A DNA stretch of 12,890 bases. It comes from Verrucomicrobiales bacterium. GTDB taxonomy: Bacteria > Verrucomicrobiota > Verrucomicrobiia > Verrucomicrobiales > DEV007. The position numbers and the translations under genes are program-made. The notes under the pieces were generated by a model. It searched no databases. It was not told the origin of the DNA and saw only the letters and a list, made by a program, of their open reading frames with translations. How positions within the stretch are numbered: position 1 is the first letter of the stretch; the number at the start of each line of letters is the position of its first letter. Location of the stretch: NCBI GenBank assembly GCA_007123695.1, contig SLGN01000106.1, positions 1-12,890 of the forward strand, read 5' to 3'. Shown here piece by piece: positions 6,370-12,890 of the stretch.

Positions 6370-6975
6370 ATGAACCCGCAGCCCCCTCCCCTTCCGCAGC
6401 CGACCGCTGCACCTCCGACGAAGTGGCCGACGGTGCTCGGAGCGATTCTCCTCGTTGTTGGCATCGTCGGTGTCGGCGGAGCTGCGATGCAGCCCCTCGT
6501 CCACGGCTCCAACCGTTCCATGATCGACACCGTCCCCGCCGAGGAAGAGGCGGAGTTGTGGGTCAAGGACTATCTGGAGAGCGTCTACACCGAAACCCTC
6601 GCGGCATCGCTCGGCAACGGCGCGGTGGCGCTGATCCTCGTCGTCGGAGGCGTCCTGTTGCTCCGCCGGCGCAGAATCGCCTCGCCCGTGCTTCAGACCT
6701 GGGCCTGCCTCCGCATCCTCGTCGGCGGCTACTTCGCGGTCAGGATGATGGCGGTCACACGGGATAGCTTCGACGTGGGCTTCCTCGCCAGCCTCGGCGA
6801 AGAAAACATCGAAACCGGGGAGAGATTCGCGAGCGTGTTTTCCTCGGTGATGTGGATCGGAACGGTGGCTTCGGTGCTCTGGACCGCAGCCCTTCCCATC
6901 TTTGTTCTCTCCTGGTTCAACCGAAGACGGATCACCCGGGAAAGTTTCGGAATGGTGAACGTGGGAAGACGCTAA
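6370..6975 (+). CDS. Four-helix membrane protein of unknown function
   Basis: The 201-residue product is not recognised. It has a Pro-rich N-terminus (residues 1-19) and likely membrane helices near 20-40, 80-98, 108-127 and 157-182. A polar, acidic loop (about 45-78) lies between the first two. Arg clusters (99-102 and 185-190) after helices 2 and 4 would face the cytoplasm by the positive-inside rule, and the N-terminus would then also be cytoplasmic. No catalytic motif is visible. It lies 22 bases after msrA and probably shares its transcript. Its stop overlaps the stop of the convergent gene at 6972, leaving no room for a terminator between them. Confidence 0.75.
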   Translation: MNPQPPPLPQPTAAPPTKWPTVLGAILLVVGIVGVGGAAMQPLVHGSNRSMIDTVPAEEEAELWVKDYLESVYTETLAASLGNGAVALILVVGGVLLLRRRRIASPVLQTWACLRILVGGYFAVRMMAVTRDSFDVGFLASLGEENIETGERFASVFSSVMWIGTVASVLWTAALPIFVLSWFNRRRITRESFGMVNVGRR

Positions 6976-8057
6976 TCCTCCGGCTTCTCTTCCTTGTCGT
7001 CCTTGTCGCCCTCCTCGCCCTTCTTCTCCCCGCCCTCCTCGGTCTCCGGCGTTTCCTCCTTCTTCTCGCCGTCGCCCGGCTCCTCCTCATCCACGGCATC
7101 TTCGACCAACTGCGGCTTGGGCAGATCGGGCATCACCGCGAACTCCTGGAACTCGGGCGGCATCGAATCCTTTCCGAAACGACGGCTGTAGAAGTAGGCG
7201 ATGCTCTGGAGCTGGACGATGGCCGATTTGTTCTCGCTGGCGATGCGCGGGTCCTGCCGCTGGATTTGCATCGCGGCCCCCATGGCGAGCTTGGAGAGCA
7301 GGACGTCGCTCCCGAAGCCCAGGGTGAAGCAGCGATAGTAGTCCTCCAGCGCGTTTGCCGTATCGCCTTCCTTTTCGTAGACCTTGGCCCGAAGAAAGGC
7401 GAGCTGCGCGAGTTCGTCGGGAGGCAGCTTCTTGAAGTTGGGCGAGGAGAGAAGCTTCTCCGCACCGGTCTGGGGCTCTTGGTAGATCTCCAGCGCGGTC
7501 TTGAGCGCTTCGATGTCGCCGCCGCCGAAAAGACCCCAGAGCTTGTGGAACTCGAAGGGGCGCTTGTAGGCATCGACCAGCTTGGTGTTGATCGTGTTGG
7601 CCACGGGCAGCTTCACGATGGGGGCCATCGCCTCGTAGAGACCGGCCCGCTTGAGGCTTTCGATCTGGTAGAAGAGAGCTTCGGTGGCGAAATTCTGCGG
7701 AGCGTTGAGGATGATGGCGTAGTCGCGCGCGATCTTGCCGAAGGCATCGGCGGCCTCTTTGAACTGCCCGGCCGAGAACAGAGCGCGGGCGGGACCGAGA
7801 ACCTCCGTACGCTCCTCGAAGCGGATCAGCTTGTCGAGCCCTTCGCCGCGGATGCGGTCGTAGGCCATCATCTGCCCCGTGGCGCCCTGCTGGGTCGAGA
7901 AGAGGATCCCTTCGTTGTTCGCTCCCTGGACGTAGCCCTGCGGGTTGCCGCCCTCGACGAGTCCGAGAGTGACGGGGGTCTCCCGCACCTGGGCACCGGC
8001 GAAGATCGGGAAGAACAGGAAAGCGGCGAGGGATAGAGAGGTGGCGGTGAGTTTCAT
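6972..8057 (-). CDS. Exported helical-repeat protein with acidic C-terminal tail
   Basis: The 361-residue product begins with a clear signal peptide (residues 1-22, cleavage likely after FAGA). The mature part is largely helical and TPR/Sel1-like in places: LFSAGQFKEAADAFGKIARDY (about 93-113) and LRAKVYEKEGDTANALEDYYRCF (about 222-244) have the small-residue and aromatic spacing of TPR helices. The last 45 residues or so are almost entirely Glu, Lys, Asp, Gly and Pro and probably disordered. It is the last gene of the minus-strand train, 45 bases after the large TPR gene, so it may act with the ExbB/ExbD motor in the periplasm. I do not recognise a named family. The ATG lacks a Shine-Dalgarno but fits the signal peptide. 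Confidence 0.8.
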   Translation of the reverse strand: MKLTATSLSLAAFLFFPIFAGAQVRETPVTLGLVEGGNPQGYVQGANNEGILFSTQQGATGQMMAYDRIRGEGLDKLIRFEERTEVLGPARALFSAGQFKEAADAFGKIARDYAIILNAPQNFATEALFYQIESLKRAGLYEAMAPIVKLPVANTINTKLVDAYKRPFEFHKLWGLFGGGDIEALKTALEIYQEPQTGAEKLLSSPNFKKLPPDELAQLAFLRAKVYEKEGDTANALEDYYRCFTLGFGSDVLLSKLAMGAAMQIQRQDPRIASENKSAIVQLQSIAYFYSRRFGKDSMPPEFQEFAVMPDLPKPQLVEDAVDEEEPGDGEKKEETPETEEGGEKKGEEGDKDDKEEKPED

Positions 8058-8102
8058 CGGCGTAAGGGTTGGGCGGGAACGCGGGCGCGGGTTCAGTCAG
8101 GT

Positions 8103-11100
8103 TCAGGGCAGCGCCTCGATGCCGACTTCGCGGAGGATCCGGGCCTCCTCCTCGGGGGTGATGCGGAACTCGTCCTTCATTTCCGAAACCCGGCGGCGGA
8201 GCCGGCCAAGAGCGCCCGAGGGCGCATCGGTCCGTTCATCGAGCTTCTGCCAACTGTAGACGTAGCGGACGGTCAGCCGGAAGAGCGAGAGCATCCGCTC
8301 GCGCTTGAGAGCCGTCGTCACGGGATCGGTGGTCTCCATCGCCTCGATGTCGGCGAGGCTCAGCGGGATGTAGCGTTCCCATGCCTGCGTGATCCAGTCG
8401 TAGATGTTGGGATAGGCGCCCATCATCGCGACGTAGGCCTGAGCCGCGGCTGGGTCGCCGAGTTCCTCCAGCACGAGACCTAGCTTGAATCCCGCCTCGG
8501 CCCGCCGGGCCCGGTCGCGACCGAAGAAGGACTTGTTCTTGTTGATGGCGTCGAGGGCCTCGTAGGCATCCCGCCACTCTTTGTTGCGGATGTGGAGGTC
8601 GGCGAGGTTCATGTAGGCCACGGCATGCAGCGGACGACCGTCCTCGCTGTCGTCGGCGATGATCCGACGGAAGCGCTCCCGCGCCGACTGGATCTTGCCA
8701 GGGTCGCCCGAACGCATCTCGATTTTTCCGAGTTCCATCTCCGCCGGGCCCTTGAAAGGCTCCGCCTCCGGATTGGTCCGGGCGAGCAGCTCCTCGAAGT
8801 ACGGCACGCCGAGGAAGGGGTTGTCGGTCCCGGCGAAGTAGATGCCGATCTGCTGCAGAGCGAACTCGGAAAGATTCCGCTTCTCGAAGAGGCTGAGCTC
8901 CTCGAAGACTTCGGCGATCTGGGCCTCGATGGCGTTGTATTCCGGACTGCCCTGCTCCTTGCCGCGGCGCTCGCCCTGGAGAACGATCACCTTTTGGATC
9001 TTCAACCACGTCAGCAGCGTCTGGTTGGCGGGATCCAGGCCGGGAAAATCGTCGAAACCGACGAGCGTCTTCTCGAGACCACGGATCCTTTGCGAGGCCT
9101 CGGCGTAGGAACCGATGGCCTGGCGCAGAAGAGTGAGGTCCTGCTCCTCCGGCGGCTGGCCTCCCAAAAAGTTGATCATCTTCTCGACTTGGACCAAGCC
9201 CTCCTCGCCCCGACCCGCCGCCTCGAGATGTTCGAGCGAAAAGACCGAAATCTGGGGTTCGTAGCGGGTTCCGGCGTAGGCGGGGAAGAAGGAGTCGTAG
9301 AGGGAGATGCCCTGCTCGATTTCCTCCCGCTGGTAGTGGAGGTCGGTCGCCTTCCAGATAGCCTCGGCAGTGACGGCCTTGTGGAAGTCGGCCCGGTCGG
9401 GGTCCGACGCCTCGGACTTCTGGCCCGCCTCGATCGCGGCGAGGTAGGCCGCGAGACCGCTGTCCTGCATTTCGGCAGCCTTTTCCGCCTCCTCCCTGGG
9501 AAGGCTCTCGCCTTGGATGACGTAGGCGTCTCCCTTGAGATTGAGGCTACGGGGCACCTGCGGAGAATCCGGGCGTTCCGCGAGCAGCCGCTCGACGTTA
9601 CGAATCGCCTCGCCGTAGTCGCCGAGGTTGAAGCGTGCGATCGAGAGATCCGCAAGAGCGGCGTCGAGGAAGCGCTCGGACTCGGGGAAGGCCTTGAGGA
9701 AGTCTTCGTAATGCTCCGCCGCCTCCCGCATTTTGTTGAGTATCAGCGCATTGCTGGCACGGTGGAAAAGGACGATCTCGCGGTTGGGGCCGTCGGGATA
9801 GTTCTTCACGTAATCGGCGAAGGAAGCCTCGGCGTCGCCGTGCTGCTGGGTGGAGTAGAGAGCGAGGGGATGCAGGGAGTCGGCAAGCTCGCGCTGGTCG
9901 GAACCGGGCTCCTGCCGCTCGCGCACTCTCTCGGCAATCTGGATAACTTGGTCGTAGAGCCTCGAAGTAAAGAGCGACTGGAGCATGAAGGTGGACACGT
10001 TGCCCTTCAGAGGATGGTCCTCGGGCATCTCGTCCATGAACTTCTCTCCGAAATATTGGGCGCCCGAGTAGTCGGCGAGGAGGGACGACAGCCGCGCCGC
10101 CTCGTGCAGGATCTCGGCCCGGGCTTGCGCCGGAACCTGGGGGAACTGCTCCGACAGATGCCAATAGATGGCTCGGGGAGCATGGAGGTTGCCGATGCGC
10201 TCGTAGCTCGTCGCGACGAGGCGCAGGGTCTCGGCGTCGGGATGCATCTCCGCCTGCTCCCGCTGGTCGAGCTGGTCGAGCACGTCCTGGAACTGCGAGG
10301 GGATGCCGGACCCGATCGCCTGCCGCGCCAAGGTGAGGTGGAGATCGGTGCGGATCTCGTTGATCGTCGGCACGAAGGAGAAATACCTCAGAGCGAGGGA
10401 ATTGAGACCGGCCTTGGCCGACTCGAAGCCGAGCTTGCGGAGACGGTCGACGAATCCAAAGCGGTAGGAGGCCAACGGCTCCAGATGGATGAACTCGGAA
10501 TTCCGGTCGAGGAAAATGTGGCCCCGGTCCGAGATCTGCTCGATCACGGCCTCGTCGCCTCCCGCCGCCATCGCCTGCTCGACCCAGCCGAGGCCGAGTT
10601 CGAGAACGCCCTGGACGAGAAACTGGGGGCTCACCCTCCACTCCTCGCGGTTGTCGAAGAGCTCCTGCACCGTGTCGATCCCCTCTTCGTGGCGACCAAG
10701 CTTCATCAGGGAAGCACCGTAGCGCAGCTTGAAGCTGTTCCGCACTTGGGAAAGCTCCTCCGCCGGGGGATTTCCAGCGAGGTATTCGTCGTAGAGACGC
10801 AGCGCGTCCTCGTGGTTGCCAAGCTGGGATTCCACGAAACCGAGCTGGAAGCGCGCGAGGTTTTCGCGGACGTTCTCGGAACGCACCGGCGAATCGTATT
10901 CCTTCGCCTTCTCGGCGGCGGTGATGCAGTCGGTGAAGGCGGTCTTGGCGTCCTCCCACCTCCCCTGGGGCAGCAGGGTGAGCCCGTAGTCGAAGAAGAA
11001 CCCGCCGGCGGCGGCACCGTAGTCCTCGATCAAGGTGCGGATGCCTCCCGACAAATCGAAGAGCTTTTCGAAGGTCTTGGAAGCCTCGGCGTGCTCGCCG

Positions 11101-11243
11101 CCGACCATGAATTCGCCAGCCTTCTGGTAAAGGCCCTCGACGCTGTTGTCGTCGTCCTGGGAAAGGAGCGCGAGCGGGAGGCTTGGCAGCGCAGCAAAAA
11201 GAACCGCCGCAAGAGCGGATCTCCGAAGATTCGGGGATTTCAT
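8103..11243 (-). CDS. Large exported TPR-repeat protein in the ExbB/ExbD train
   Basis: The 1046-residue product has a signal peptide (about 1-28) and then tetratricopeptide-like helices over most of its length. Clear units include 83-111 (DYGLTLLPQGRWEDAKTAF), 127-160 (LGFVESQLGNHEDALRLYDE) and 171-197 (YGASLMKLGRHEEGIDTV). Further units lie in the middle (SIARFNLGDYGEAIRNVERL) and near the end (NLADLHIRNKEWRDAYEAL, LGLVLEELGDPAAAQAYVA). No catalytic domain, membrane helix or peptidoglycan-binding motif is visible. TPR superhelices bind other proteins, so it is probably a periplasmic scaffold. It follows the second exbD-like gene by 57 bases. In E. coli the tol operon also ends in an exported TPR gene (cpoB/ybgF), but that protein is far smaller. 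Its exact partner is unknown. Confidence 0.88.
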   Translation of the reverse strand: MKSPNLRRSALAAVLFAALPSLPLALLSQDDDNSVEGLYQKAGEFMVGGEHAEASKTFEKLFDLSGGIRTLIEDYGAAAGGFFFDYGLTLLPQGRWEDAKTAFTDCITAAEKAKEYDSPVRSENVRENLARFQLGFVESQLGNHEDALRLYDEYLAGNPPAEELSQVRNSFKLRYGASLMKLGRHEEGIDTVQELFDNREEWRVSPQFLVQGVLELGLGWVEQAMAAGGDEAVIEQISDRGHIFLDRNSEFIHLEPLASYRFGFVDRLRKLGFESAKAGLNSLALRYFSFVPTINEIRTDLHLTLARQAIGSGIPSQFQDVLDQLDQREQAEMHPDAETLRLVATSYERIGNLHAPRAIYWHLSEQFPQVPAQARAEILHEAARLSSLLADYSGAQYFGEKFMDEMPEDHPLKGNVSTFMLQSLFTSRLYDQVIQIAERVRERQEPGSDQRELADSLHPLALYSTQQHGDAEASFADYVKNYPDGPNREIVLFHRASNALILNKMREAAEHYEDFLKAFPESERFLDAALADLSIARFNLGDYGEAIRNVERLLAERPDSPQVPRSLNLKGDAYVIQGESLPREEAEKAAEMQDSGLAAYLAAIEAGQKSEASDPDRADFHKAVTAEAIWKATDLHYQREEIEQGISLYDSFFPAYAGTRYEPQISVFSLEHLEAAGRGEEGLVQVEKMINFLGGQPPEEQDLTLLRQAIGSYAEASQRIRGLEKTLVGFDDFPGLDPANQTLLTWLKIQKVIVLQGERRGKEQGSPEYNAIEAQIAEVFEELSLFEKRNLSEFALQQIGIYFAGTDNPFLGVPYFEELLARTNPEAEPFKGPAEMELGKIEMRSGDPGKIQSARERFRRIIADDSEDGRPLHAVAYMNLADLHIRNKEWRDAYEALDAINKNKSFFGRDRARRAEAGFKLGLVLEELGDPAAAQAYVAMMGAYPNIYDWITQAWERYIPLSLADIEAMETTDPVTTALKRERMLSLFRLTVRYVYSWQKLDERTDAPSGALGRLRRRVSEMKDEFRITPEEEARILREVGIEALP

Positions 11244-11300
11244 TCTGAAGAGGGGGAAGGCCGGAAAGAGCAGCGAGGGACGGGATCGAGCCGCGCCCGG

Positions 11301-11753
11301 TCACTCCTCCGTAAAGCCGGTGATGGTGACGTTTCGGATTTGGACCGCCTCGTTCGCAAGCGCGTTCAAGACATCGATGAACCGCTGACCCTTCGCCGAG
11401 TCGTCCGCCGCGATGATGACCATGGGCTCCGAGTTGGTGAGCTTGGCGCTCTCCGCGTAGTTCTTGAGGCGGTCGAGCAGCAGCGGCACCTCGCGGACCT
11501 CCGGATCGATGTCGAGAACTTCCTCGTTGACGACGATGTGGCCGGAGCTGTTGACCTCGATCGTCATCTGGTCGATCTCGATCTCCGAAGAACTCGGGGA
11601 CGTGTTCGTGGGCATGGTCATGCCCAAGTCGGCGTCCTTCGGATCGAGGGTCGAGGTGACGAGGAAGTAGATCAGCAGCAGGAAGCTGACATCGATCAGC
11701 GACGACATGTCGAGGGCCGGATCCTCTTCCTTCGGTGGTTTTCTGCGTGCCAT
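11301..11753 (-). CDS. ExbD/TolR-family protein, second of the pair
   Basis: The 150-residue product has the family plan: a short cytoplasmic N-terminus, one membrane helix, and a periplasmic domain. The helix (about 17-36, SSLIDVSFLLLIYFLVTS) carries Asp21, the proton-channel residue of ExbD/TolR. The periplasmic part has the family's alternating strands and helices (HIVVNEEVLD, MVIIAADD, GQRFIDVLNALANEAV and VTITGF). ExbD-type proteins form a dimer inside an ExbB pentamer and use proton flow to move a partner. It follows the other exbD-like gene by 35 bases, so the two may form a heterodimer. The ATG is preceded by GGCC with no Shine-Dalgarno. Confidence 0.92.
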   Translation of the reverse strand: MARRKPPKEEDPALDMSSLIDVSFLLLIYFLVTSTLDPKDADLGMTMPTNTSPSSSEIEIDQMTIEVNSSGHIVVNEEVLDIDPEVREVPLLLDRLKNYAESAKLTNSEPMVIIAADDSAKGQRFIDVLNALANEAVQIRNVTITGFTEE

Positions 11754-11788
11754 GGCCGGATTTTGTTTGGAGTTGCGAATGTGGGGAC

Positions 11789-12247
11789 TCAGTCCCTCTC
11801 GATAACCCAGCTTCCGAAGATCACCTCGCTCACCCCGGCCTCGCCGGCGGCCTGCACGACGCGCTTGATGACGCGGGTGTCGACGTTCTTGTCGGCGCGG
11901 AGGTTGAGACGGGAGACTTCGATCCCTGCGTCGATATTGCGCAGCCGGAGCTGGTCCACGTAGTCGGTGATCGCCTCAGTCGTCGGAAGTTCCTGCTGGT
12001 CGATGTCCCACACCGAACCATCCTCCAGAATGTTTACGACGATGCGGCCCCTCGCGTCCTTCGCCACCTGCGCGTTCTTCGCGGTCGGGGGCGTGACCCG
12101 CTTGTCGATCTTGACAATGATGAGGTGCGAGCTCACCATGAAGAAGATCAGCAGCAGGAAGACGAGGTCGATCATCGACGACATGTCCATCTGCATCTCC
12201 TCCGACTGGATGCTTTCGATGGCGGACTTGAGCTTGTCTGAGGCCAT
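11789..12247 (-). CDS. ExbD/TolR-family protein, first of the pair
   Basis: The 152-residue product has a Met/Glu-rich cytoplasmic start, one membrane helix (about 21-42, MSSMIDLVFLLLIFFMVSS) with the conserved Asp27, and a periplasmic domain with strands GRIVVNI, GIEVSRLNLRADKN and EVIFGSWVIERD around helix TRVIKRVVQAAGEAG. It differs clearly from the neighbouring paralogue outside the helix, so this is not a recent duplication. It lies 60 bases after the ExbB/TolQ-like gene. Whether it serves TonB-, Tol- or gliding-type functions cannot be told here. Confidence 0.92.
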   Translation of the reverse strand: MASDKLKSAIESIQSEEMQMDMSSMIDLVFLLLIFFMVSSHLIIVKIDKRVTPPTAKNAQVAKDARGRIVVNILEDGSVWDIDQQELPTTEAITDYVDQLRLRNIDAGIEVSRLNLRADKNVDTRVIKRVVQAAGEAGVSEVIFGSWVIERD

Positions 12248-12307
12248 GGCGGGGTTTCGTCTAGGGGCGTCGGAAGTGCGGTAGGCGCGGTTGCGCGGGC
12301 CAGCGGA

Positions 12308-12890
12308 TCAGGCTTCGGAAATGCCTTCGGGAACCTTGGCAAGCTGCTGGTCGGCATTGACCGTGGCGATGGCCGACTCGAGCCCCTGGATGGCGGCCTC
12401 TTGAACGTCGCTGACCAGCTTGTTGAAGCGGTTCTTGAAGATGTAGAAGCAGAAGATGCTCGGGATGGCCACGACCAGACCGCCGGCGGTGGTCATGAGG
12501 GCCAGGGAGATGTTTCCAGCGAGCTTGCTCGGGTCGGACCCGCCGCTGAGCCCCATCGTGTCGAAGGCCATGATCATGCCGGCGACGGTGCCGAACAGAC
12601 CGATCATCGGCGCGGCCTGCGCGATCACGGAGAAATAGCCGATCCAGGACATGTAGCGGGCGTTCTCGCGCACCGAGAACTCGGCAATGGCGTCCTCGAC
12701 TTTGATTCGGCCGAGGCTTTCCGGATCGGTCGCGTCCACCAGCGGATAGGCCGTGGCGACGATCCGCCCGAAGTAGGAGGGATCCTGCGCCGCCGCATCG
12801 ATGGCGCTGCGGACCCGGACATCGGCCATCGAGGCGAGAATTTCATCCCGCAGACCGGCGGGAAGGAACTTCTTCACCGAGAGCTGGAGC
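12308..12890 (-). CDS. ExbB/TolQ/MotA-family proton-channel protein, 5' end outside window
   Basis: The reading frame stays open to the window edge. A GTG at 12877 is probably internal, because the first membrane helix of the family is missing from the visible part. What is seen is the cytoplasmic segment followed by the two signature helices. The first reads AAPMIGLFGTVAGMIMAF, matching the family's APxLGLLGTVxGM. The second reads SLALMTTAGGLVVAIPSIF, with the conserved Thr pair and AIP. A short cytoplasmic tail follows, ending PEGISEA. The protein would form the pentameric channel around the ExbD/TolR proteins encoded next. It is the first visible gene of the train, and the promoter lies beyond the window. 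Confidence 0.93.
   Translation of the reverse strand, partial: LQLSVKKFLPAGLRDEILASMADVRVRSAIDAAAQDPSYFGRIVATAYPLVDATDPESLGRIKVEDAIAEFSVRENARYMSWIGYFSVIAQAAPMIGLFGTVAGMIMAFDTMGLSGGSDPSKLAGNISLALMTTAGGLVVAIPSIFCFYIFKNRFNKLVSDVQEAAIQGLESAIATVNADQQLAKVPEGISEA

Noticed and set aside
8592..11963. A 1123-codon open frame on the plus strand, antisense to the TPR and ExbD genes
   Set aside because: It mirrors codon bias of the real minus-strand genes. The minus-strand products have signal peptides, TPR units and an ExbD helix, while this frame shows no domain and crosses several gene boundaries.
12875..12877. GTG at 12877 as the true start of the ExbB/TolQ-like gene
   Set aside because: The frame continues open to the window edge and the first family membrane helix is not present downstream, so the gene most likely starts outside the window.

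Overview
The window reads as GC-rich chromosomal DNA from a Gram-negative, multi-heme-cytochrome-bearing bacterium. I think a member of the Verrucomicrobiota (or a PVC relative) is most likely. This rests on a Tat-type exported sulfatase, hairpin repeats whose chance translations (such as MGILPM and WASCPC) I associate from memory with verrucomicrobial genomes, an ExbB-ExbD-ExbD-TPR gene train, and very sparse Shine-Dalgarno sequences. The taxonomic call is inference. No rRNA, tRNA, CRISPR array, transposase or phage gene is visible.

Layout from left to right. (1) 20-1603, minus: a secreted type I sulfatase. (2) 1604-2025: a gene-free stretch with an inverted pair of REP-like hairpins and three copies of a 22-bp tandem repeat. 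(3) 2026-4690, plus: a two-gene unit made of a six-helix flavocytochrome b of the ferric reductase/NOX superfamily and a pentaheme NrfA-type nitrite reductase whose active-site heme has CxxCH instead of the usual CxxCK. No nrfH or nrfBCD gene is visible. (4) 4749-5248, minus: a small ribbon-helix-helix-like regulator and an overlapping unknown small gene, behind the clearest sigma70-type promoter in the window, with a dyad over its -35 box. (5) 5472-6975, plus: a lipoprotein-type MsrA on a long Pro/Ala/Glu linker, followed by a four-helix membrane protein. (6) 6972-12890, minus: a train that in transcription order is ExbB/TolQ-like (cut by the window edge), ExbD, ExbD, a 1046-residue exported TPR protein, and a 361-residue exported protein with an acidic tail. 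Its last stop codon overlaps the stop of the gene in part 5.

How the genes may work together. The flavocytochrome has two HX13H heme-binding helices plus FAD and NAD(P)H motifs, so it could carry electrons from cytoplasmic NAD(P)H across the membrane to the periplasmic NrfA in place of NrfH. This is the most interesting testable idea here. The ExbB/ExbD/ExbD/TPR train looks like a proton-motive-force-driven motor joined to periplasmic TPR scaffolds. It resembles Tol, TonB and gliding-motor modules in general plan, but no TonB, TolA, TolB or Pal is visible. The exported sulfatase suggests growth on sulfated polysaccharides.
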